Shown piece by piece: positions 5,646-10,149 of a stretch of DNA of 10,149 nt. The notes beneath the pieces were generated by a model that was not told the DNA's origin, did no database searches, and worked only from the letters and a program-made list of their open reading frames with translations. Every line of letters starts with the position of its first letter. Within the stretch, counting starts at the first letter, position 1. Origin of the DNA: Spirochaetaceae bacterium (GTDB lineage Bacteria > Spirochaetota > Spirochaetia > Treponematales > Breznakiellaceae); the NCBI GenBank assembly GCA_031265635.1, contig JAISCK010000213.1, positions 1 to 10,149 of the forward strand. The letters are read 5' to 3'. A program made the translations under genes and the position numbers.

Positions 5646-6826
5646 AGTACCGCTCCTTCGATCTCATCCGCCACGGGAAGCCCGCCGGGCTTTTCCTGCT
5701 TGGTCTGTTCAAGCCTGAAAAGGAGGCCCGTGCCCCAGACAGTAGTCCGGTTCCGGCCCCGTTCTTTGGAAAGGTAGAGGACCTCGTCGGCCCGCTTGAT
5801 AATTTCTTCGGGACCAGCCTGATCGTTTCCGGTAAAGCTGACCATGCCTATGCTGACCGTAACCCTGGGCAGGGGAGGCGACCAGGGAACGGTCATCCCG
5901 GCAATCTGTGTCCGCAGTCTTTCGGCCACTATCCAGGCGGTATCTTTACCGGTATCGGGAAGCAGCACGGTAAATTCCTCCCCGCCGAAACGGGAGGGTA
6001 TATCCTCGGTACGGACGCAGTTCTTGAGGGTCAGAGCTATGGCCTCAAGAACCCTGTCCCCGGCAAGGTGTCCGTAGCTGTCATTGAAATTCTTGAACTT
6101 GTCCACATCAAGCACCATGAGGGAAGCGGGTTTTTTGAAACGCCTTACCCGCGCCAGTTCCTCGTTAAGGCGGCTCATAAAAAAGCCGTGGTTAAAAAGG
6201 CCGGTCTTTACGTCCCGCACCGAATATTCATAATGAAGATGGTTTTGTATGGCCTGGGCGACAAAGGACATGAGCTGGGTGAGGTAATTCAACTCCTGGG
6301 TATTGTACTTGTCTCCCAGCAGTTTTGACCCGATGAGGATGAGGCTGTAAAGGCCCGACGGCCCGATTATGGGGACCACCAGTTCGGGATGAAGATCCTC
6401 CATCACCCTGACCGTTTCCTTGTCTTCCATACGCTCAAGGAGCAGGTCATAACTTATGGGTTTTTTATATTCCTGAAAAAAAGCCTCAAAGGGGGCTATG
6501 CTGTCAATATCAAGCGAGAGGTCTATCATTTTGTAATTCTTGTAGCCCTTGGTGGTAATGGTTTCCTTATTTTGAAGGGGCCTGAGTATAAAAAAGATAA
6601 ACGACGGCAAAAAATGATCCGAAAGCTGCCAGACTGTAGCGTCCATGATGTCGTCAATAGTGGCGCGGTTAAAAATATCCGACGCGCTGTTGAGGATATT
6701 TTTGTATCCCCGTATTTCGTTGTTCAGGTTGTCAATATGCCGGAAAATTCCTATTTCCCGCAAAAGGCCGTACTGTTCGAGAACCCTGGGATTGGACAGG
6801 AAATCGTCTTCGGCGCCGGCGTTCAT
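5642..6826 (-). CDS. GAF-GGDEF diguanylate cyclase
   Basis: This protein is expected to make cyclic di-GMP from two GTP. The 394-residue product has no membrane segment or signal peptide. Residues 1-35 are helical, residues about 40-200 form a GAF-like sensor domain of unknown ligand, and residues about 203-365 form a GGDEF domain. The domain contains DVKTGLFNHGFF (205-216), DVDKFKNFNDSYGHLAGD (240-257) with the metal-binding Asp, and the catalytic GGEEF (281-285). The RxxD inhibitory site RTED (272-275) lies exactly five residues before GGEEF, so product feedback inhibition is likely. The tail from about 366 is unassigned. The ATG at 6826 overlaps the preceding stop by one base (TAATG), and no strong ribosome site is near, which suggests reinitiation. 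It directly precedes mtnN and luxS. Confidence 0.93.
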   Translation of the reverse strand: MNAGAEDDFLSNPRVLEQYGLLREIGIFRHIDNLNNEIRGYKNILNSASDIFNRATIDDIMDATVWQLSDHFLPSFIFFILRPLQNKETITTKGYKNYKMIDLSLDIDSIAPFEAFFQEYKKPISYDLLLERMEDKETVRVMEDLHPELVVPIIGPSGLYSLILIGSKLLGDKYNTQELNYLTQLMSFVAQAIQNHLHYEYSVRDVKTGLFNHGFFMSRLNEELARVRRFKKPASLMVLDVDKFKNFNDSYGHLAGDRVLEAIALTLKNCVRTEDIPSRFGGEEFTVLLPDTGKDTAWIVAERLRTQIAGMTVPWSPPLPRVTVSIGMVSFTGNDQAGPEEIIKRADEVLYLSKERGRNRTTVWGTGLLFRLEQTKQEKPGGLPVADEIEGAVL

Positions 6827-7377
6827 TATGTTGTTGAATACCGCTCCGTAACCTGGCTGCGCCAGTCTGAACGGCTATTTTGTTCCTCCCATTGAAGTAT
6901 CTTTTTAATTTGAAAGGTTCTGTGATCCTGGGGGTTACTGTAGTGGACTATGCCGAAACGGCCGCCGCCTATATAGCTCATTTGATCGCCCTCTTCAAGA
7001 AACTCCCGCCCGTTGAGGGCGCTGAGTACACATTCAAAATGAACAGGTGTCCCGGAATCCTTGTCGGTAAGCGCCGCCGCCAGGTCCTTTACGGGCTTGC
7101 CGCAGATCGGACAGTCCGGCTCGGGAAGCGGCTCCTGGCTTATCGTGGGCGCTGTCCATTTTGGCCTGTCTACCAGAACACCCCGGTTCTTGTCAAAACG
7201 GGGCTTTCCGCCCTTTTTTCCGTCTTTCTGCCAGGACCCGGAATTTCCCGTCAGGGACCGGAAATCCTGATTTTCCCTGGAACTACCGGGAGCGTTTCCC
7301 GTGAAGGCGGGCGGGGAATTTCCCCTGTCCCGGTTTTTAAAAGGACGGCGGCGTCCGCCTCTTCCGTTGTTACTCAT
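6826..7377 (-). CDS. Basic-tailed CxxC-HxxC zinc-knuckle protein, unrecognised
   Basis: The product is 183 residues if it starts at the ATG at 7377. I prefer this to the in-frame ATG at 7443 because GAGGGG lies just upstream and the overlap with the preceding gene is then only eight bases. Residues 1-75 are low in complexity and rich in Arg, Lys, Gly, Asn and Ser (for example RGGRRRPFKNRDRG near 6-19), resembling RGG-type RNA-binding tails. Residues 89-116 carry C89-x2-C92 (CPIC) and H113-x2-C116 (HFEC), 20 residues apart, a likely zinc site. The rest (about 117-183) is compact and polar, with a GGGRFGIVHY segment. No named family is recognised. RNA binding is only an inference from the basic tail and zinc site. 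It sits inside the operon just before the diguanylate cyclase. Confidence 0.72.
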   Translation of the reverse strand: MSNNGRGGRRRPFKNRDRGNSPPAFTGNAPGSSRENQDFRSLTGNSGSWQKDGKKGGKPRFDKNRGVLVDRPKWTAPTISQEPLPEPDCPICGKPVKDLAAALTDKDSGTPVHFECVLSALNGREFLEEGDQMSYIGGGRFGIVHYSNPQDHRTFQIKKILQWEEQNSRSDWRSQVTERYSTT

Positions 7378-7561
7378 TATACCCCTCGCCTCCCGCGGGA
7401 TTTCCGGCAAAATCCGCCCCCGCGGCACTGTGAACAATTTCATTACTTAGTATCTGGGCAATACGATGGATCGCCTGGTCTAAATATTCCTTATTATCCA
7501 TCAGTTCGCGTAAATTTTCAATTCGTGATTTGCCGTATTGTTCAGGCCGGGGAACCGCCAT
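7370..7561 (-). CDS. Small 63-residue protein, unrecognised
   Basis: The ATG at 7561-7559 lies two bases after the yraN stop, with GGAG across that stop as a good ribosome site, and the gene ends by overlapping the next start by eight bases. Position, spacing and ribosome site argue that it is a real operon member. Residues about 10-45 are predicted to be amphipathic helix (SRIENLRELMDNKEYL and IHRIAQILSNEI), and the last 18 residues are Gly/Ala-rich and probably flexible. There are no membrane segments, Cys pairs or known motifs. Function is unknown. Confidence 0.65.
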   Translation of the reverse strand: MAVPRPEQYGKSRIENLRELMDNKEYLDQAIHRIAQILSNEIVHSAAGADFAGNPAGGEGYNE

Positions 7562-7563
7562 AG

Positions 7564-7932
7564 CTACTCCAGAAAAGCCGATTCAATATGCTTTATGTCC
7601 AAAACATCCAAAAAGAGGACATCAAAGCGCACATCCATACCATTATATTCTCGATGGGAAGACAGAAAATACTTAGCTGTTTCAATGATACGTTTTTGCT
7701 TTTTCCGGTCTATGCTCTGTTCCAGGTCGGCAAAGTCCAGGGCGGACCAGGTTTTAACCTCGGCAAACACCACGGTTTCGTTGTCAAGGGCGATAATGTC
7801 GATTTCGCCTGTTCTGGTACGGTAGTTCCGGGCAAGAATACGCATACCCTTTTCGCGGAGAAAGCACCCGGCCCGCTCTTCGCCCGCCCTGCCCTTTGCC
7901 GGATTATCCTGTGGGGCCGTTTTTCCGGGCAC
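7564..7932 (-). CDS. yraN: YraN-family (UPF0102) nuclease-fold protein
   Basis: The family has a restriction-endonuclease-like fold; its role is not settled. The 122-residue product is of normal length and carries the family pattern: GRAGEERAGCFLREKG (14-29), RNYRTRTGEIDIIALD (35-50) with D45, VVFAEVK (54-60) with the PD-(D/E)xK-type E58 and K60, and RFDVLFLDV (102-110). The start is GTG at 7932-7930, immediately after the TAA of the HD-GYP gene, with only a weak AAGAAGAAA ribosome site, so translation probably depends on the upstream gene. YraN genes are commonly found near rnhB and ylqG/ylqH-like genes in other bacteria, which fits this neighbourhood. Confidence 0.93.
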   Translation of the reverse strand: MPGKTAPQDNPAKGRAGEERAGCFLREKGMRILARNYRTRTGEIDIIALDNETVVFAEVKTWSALDFADLEQSIDRKKQKRIIETAKYFLSSHREYNGMDVRFDVLFLDVLDIKHIESAFLE

Positions 7933-9102
7933 TTATTTCTTCTTGCTGAGTTCCCGGGGGTCCAGAGCCTTGGCAATAAAAAGGCTCTTTTCGGTCAAAA
8001 GCTCGATAATATCGCCTTCATCCTGCTTAAAAACTTTGCCGAATTCGTCAATGAGTATGCGTATATTGGGCCTCAGGGGAGCGTTGCCCCTGACCTCCAC
8101 CACTCTGGCTATGGCGCCGTTATTAAGGAGTATTATGGAACCTATGGGGTAAATTCCCATAGTTTGAATAAAGGCTTTAAGCACATCAGGGTCAAAGCGG
8201 CGGGAATTGTCGGAAAGCAGGTTTTTCATTGCCTGATACCCCATCATGGAGTTGCGGTAGGGCTTCTCGCTTACCATGGCCTCAAAGGCGTCGGCCACCG
8301 AAACGATGCGGGCGCCCAGGTCTATGGCGGTCCCCGAGATCCGCCGGGGGTATCCCTCGCCGTCCCAGCGCTCGTGATGCTGGAGAGCCACGACGCCTAC
8401 ATCTTCGGGGTAAAGAAGTTCCTTGCAGATGATCTTATAGGTATACAGGGGATGGGCCTGCATACGCTGGATTTCGGCGGCGCTCAGGCCGCCCTTTTTT
8501 TCCGTGATTTCTTTGGGAAGCCGCAGCATGCCCGCGTCATGGAGCAGCGCGCCGGTGGTAATCTGCATGACCTTGTGGTTGGGGAGCTTCATCTCCAGCG
8601 CGATGAGGGCGGTCAGTATGGCGGTATTGACCGAACTTTTTGCCATTTCGCGGCCCGAAACCTCGCCGCCGAGTATAAAGCCGATAATCTGATCCCGCTG
8701 TTCCCTGACAACATAGAGCAGGCCGCCGGTAATATTGTCAATGGACCTGACTTCTATGGCTACGCCCGATCCTATATTGGTGAACACCTCATCCAGTTTG
8801 GAGATAAGATCCGTATAGGTTCTGTAGGCCCCGGAATTTTCTTTTACATCGGTAAGGGAAAGGAGGCCGCCGGATTTTTGTTCAGCGGCTTTTTTCGCTT
8901 CTCCAGCTTCCTTTGCCTGTTCGTCCGCGTTAATTATCTCGCCGTCGGTCGTAACCGAATCAACGCCCCAGGACGCAAGGCGGTCCAGGTCCTTTTTTCG
9001 AATGGCTATCCCTGCCGGCACGAGAATGCTGTTTCCTTCGATATAGACAGGTTCGGTAAACGATGATCCTGCCCGCAAGGATTTTACCGGAATTTTCTTC
9101 AT
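7933..9102 (-). CDS. HD-GYP domain protein with altered metal site
   Basis: HD-GYP proteins are metal-dependent phosphodiesterases that break down c-di-GMP. I place the start at 9102 (389 residues), not at the in-frame ATG at 9153, because GAGG precedes it by about seven bases and it overlaps the upstream stop as ATGA. Residues 1-55 resemble the DUF3391-type N-terminal domain often fused to HD-GYP (MKKIPVKSLRAG). Residues about 56-150 are a linker or sensor. The HD-GYP core covers about 150-320, with HD at H188/D189, HP at H217, HHERWDGEGYP starting at H242 and VAD at D271. The position expected to be the first metal-ligand His (in the HSVNVA-like segment) is S156 within KSSVNTA, and the Lys after HDxG is M192. 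Activity is therefore uncertain. The C-terminal segment after 320 is the usual extension. Confidence 0.9.
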   Translation of the reverse strand: MKKIPVKSLRAGSSFTEPVYIEGNSILVPAGIAIRKKDLDRLASWGVDSVTTDGEIINADEQAKEAGEAKKAAEQKSGGLLSLTDVKENSGAYRTYTDLISKLDEVFTNIGSGVAIEVRSIDNITGGLLYVVREQRDQIIGFILGGEVSGREMAKSSVNTAILTALIALEMKLPNHKVMQITTGALLHDAGMLRLPKEITEKKGGLSAAEIQRMQAHPLYTYKIICKELLYPEDVGVVALQHHERWDGEGYPRRISGTAIDLGARIVSVADAFEAMVSEKPYRNSMMGYQAMKNLLSDNSRRFDPDVLKAFIQTMGIYPIGSIILLNNGAIARVVEVRGNAPLRPNIRILIDEFGKVFKQDEGDIIELLTEKSLFIAKALDPRELSKKK

Positions 9103-9362
9103 TTTTTTTCCTCTGTTAGCACAAAAGCCAGGATTTTGGCAACAAGTTCCCAACAGTGTTCTGGTATATAATCGCCCACTTTTACCTGAGAATCAAGTAG
9201 CGCGGACAGGGCCGCGTCTTCGACTATTTCTATACCCGCCCCGAGGGCAAGCTCGATGATGCGTTCCGCCTCCCGGCCCCTGCCCTTGGCCAAAAGTTCA
9301 GGCGCTTCTTTCCCGGCGGCGTATCCCAAGGCCGCGGCCCGCTTGTTTCTCAGTTCGGCCAT
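9099..9362 (-). CDS. Stand-alone FlhB C-terminal-domain-like protein (YlqH/FhlX type)
   Basis: The 87-residue product matches the cytoplasmic C-terminal part of FlhB/EscU-type export-gate proteins downstream of their autocleavage site. It shows RAAALGYAAGKEAPELLAKG (8-27), a middle helix REAERIIELALGAGIEIVED with the GI-x-I-V-E-D pattern, an LDSQVKVGDYIPE segment and a final helix ELVAKILAFVL. It has no membrane segments and no NPTH cleavage motif, so it is not FlhB itself but the separate paralogue known as YlqH in Bacillus. A role as an accessory or partial substitute in flagellar export is inferred from that family. It overlaps the upstream gene by one base (TGATG) and the HD-GYP gene by four, with GAGGAAG upstream of its ATG. 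Confidence 0.88.
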   Translation of the reverse strand: MAELRNKRAAALGYAAGKEAPELLAKGRGREAERIIELALGAGIEIVEDAALSALLDSQVKVGDYIPEHCWELVAKILAFVLTEEKK

Positions 9363-10149
9363 CAGGCTTCCTCATCTATTTGAAGGGGAAGGCCGGCCTC
9401 TCCGTCAAGGACAAACAGGCCGCCGGCCTCAAGAATCCTGACGCCGCCTGCCGGGGGAACAAGAACCTTGCGCAGTTCCTTTTCGAGCCTCATTTGCCCG
9501 GCTTTGGAAGGAAGGGGATCAAGGTACAGCCGCGCCTCCCCGCCCGCTCCCGGCCTGTCCAGCACAAAGAGCCGGCGGCCCCCGGCGCTGATAATATCCA
9601 CGGCAAGACGCATTGCCCTGAGGGGAAGGCCGCCCTGGTTTTCCAGCAGCAGGCGGAGGGTAATATCAAAATCAATGCCATCAGCCGAACAATTTAAGGG
9701 GAAAACCATCCAGAAAGCGCCGTTTTTTCCGGGGAGGCGGTTTAGAAGGGTCCACGGGGAATCAACGGCCCCGGAAAGGGCCTTTATTTCTTTGGCAAGG
9801 GCCGGGATTTCCCTGAAAGCGCTCAAATCCTTTCGTTTTTTGGAATACCCTTGCCTGTTCTTTGCATCACCGGAATTCTCCGAGGCGGGATCTATGGCCG
9901 AGGCATAGGCGGAGAGGGCTTCATCACGCAGGGCGACGCCCTTGTTGGCCGCGGCGGCGGCGGCCAGGGCGCGGACCGGTGAGGCAAGGCGGCCCAACTG
10001 CTTCCTGATTTTGGCAAGTTGGGCCGGGTCCATGGCCATGGAAAAATTTTTGAACGAAGCAATGAGAAAGCCTGAAAGGCTGTCCGGGGGAAGGCCAAGT
10101 GAAAGGATCAGGGCGCGGAGCGCCTGGGCCGCGGGCGCTGTTGCCTGAG
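9362..10149 (-). CDS. Large protein of FliK/YlqG-like context, 5' end cut by window edge
   Basis: The frame is open from the right edge, so the gene starts outside the window. The internal ATG at 10039 is unlikely to be the start, because 36 more in-frame codons upstream have no stop and read like protein (including ALRALILSLGLPPDSLSGFL). At least 262 residues are present. The Ala-rich helical segment is followed, in the last 130 residues, by a mixed alpha/beta domain beginning near AFWMVFPLNC and continuing through LRLLLENQGGLPLRAMRL. In other bacteria the gene before the YlqH-type FlhB homologue is often YlqG or a FliK-like hook-length protein. The domain layout here is compatible with that, but I see no decisive motif, so this is inference from context. 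Confidence 0.7.
   Translation of the reverse strand, partial: QATAPAAQALRALILSLGLPPDSLSGFLIASFKNFSMAMDPAQLAKIRKQLGRLASPVRALAAAAAANKGVALRDEALSAYASAIDPASENSGDAKNRQGYSKKRKDLSAFREIPALAKEIKALSGAVDSPWTLLNRLPGKNGAFWMVFPLNCSADGIDFDITLRLLLENQGGLPLRAMRLAVDIISAGGRRLFVLDRPGAGGEARLYLDPLPSKAGQMRLEKELRKVLVPPAGGVRILEAGGLFVLDGEAGLPLQIDEEA

Noticed and set aside
7588..9066. Long plus-strand open frame of 492 codons opposite yraN and the HD-GYP gene.
   Set aside because: It is a GC-skewed shadow of two clearly recognisable minus-strand genes, has no family motifs and no ribosome site.
1..10149. CRISPR array, insertion sequence or prophage.
   Set aside because: No regularly spaced repeats, no transposase, integrase or phage genes, and no terminal inverted repeats were seen; apart from hicAB and the tRNA the window is compact housekeeping and motility-related coding sequence.

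Overview
The window reads as a chromosomal segment of a motile spirochaete, most likely Treponema-like. That assignment is an inference from the mix of genes: an anti-sigma-28 factor FlgM under a FliA-type promoter, FlhB-like and probable flagellar accessory proteins, HD-GYP and GGDEF proteins, and pfs-luxS, all in moderately GC-rich DNA with Shine-Dalgarno-led, overlapping genes. No rRNA or species-diagnostic marker is present, so the genus is not proven.

Left part (1-3576). A membrane-anchored double-CxxC zinc-ribbon protein runs off the left edge on the minus strand. Divergent from it, on the plus strand, lie rsmI (16S rRNA 2'-O-methyltransferase), flgM, an iron-alcohol-dehydrogenase-fold protein, and a SpoU/TrmH-family RNA methyltransferase. 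flgM carries an exact sigma-28 consensus promoter (TAAA-N15-GCCGATAA) whose -35 box overlaps the rsmI stop codon. It is followed by an A/T-rich hairpin in the leader and a strong intrinsic terminator after the gene. The dehydrogenase-like protein has lost the three metal-binding histidines and the GGGS nucleotide motif of its family.

Middle (3640-4416). A hicA-hicB toxin-antitoxin pair, visibly more A/T-rich than its surroundings, sits next to the 3' end of a tRNA-Gly(CCC) gene. Its promoter region carries three copies of ATAGTAT. The tRNA has a near-perfect sigma-70 promoter (TTGACA-N17-TATAGT).

Right part (4450-10149). Nine minus-strand genes are packed with overlaps or gaps of 0-2 bases and probably form one transcription unit, entering from beyond the right edge. 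In transcription order they are a large protein of FliK/YlqG-like context (5' truncated), a stand-alone FlhB C-terminal-domain protein, an HD-GYP protein, YraN, a 63-residue small protein, a zinc-knuckle protein with a basic N-terminus, a GAF-GGDEF diguanylate cyclase with an intact inhibitory site, mtnN (pfs), and luxS. The unit therefore joins flagellar-export accessory genes, one enzyme that makes c-di-GMP, one protein of the family that degrades it (with a changed metal site), and the two-step route from S-adenosylhomocysteine to the AI-2 precursor. The most interesting points are the metal-less dehydrogenase homologue, this combined second-messenger/AI-2/flagellar operon with two unrecognised proteins in it, and the sigma-28 control of flgM.
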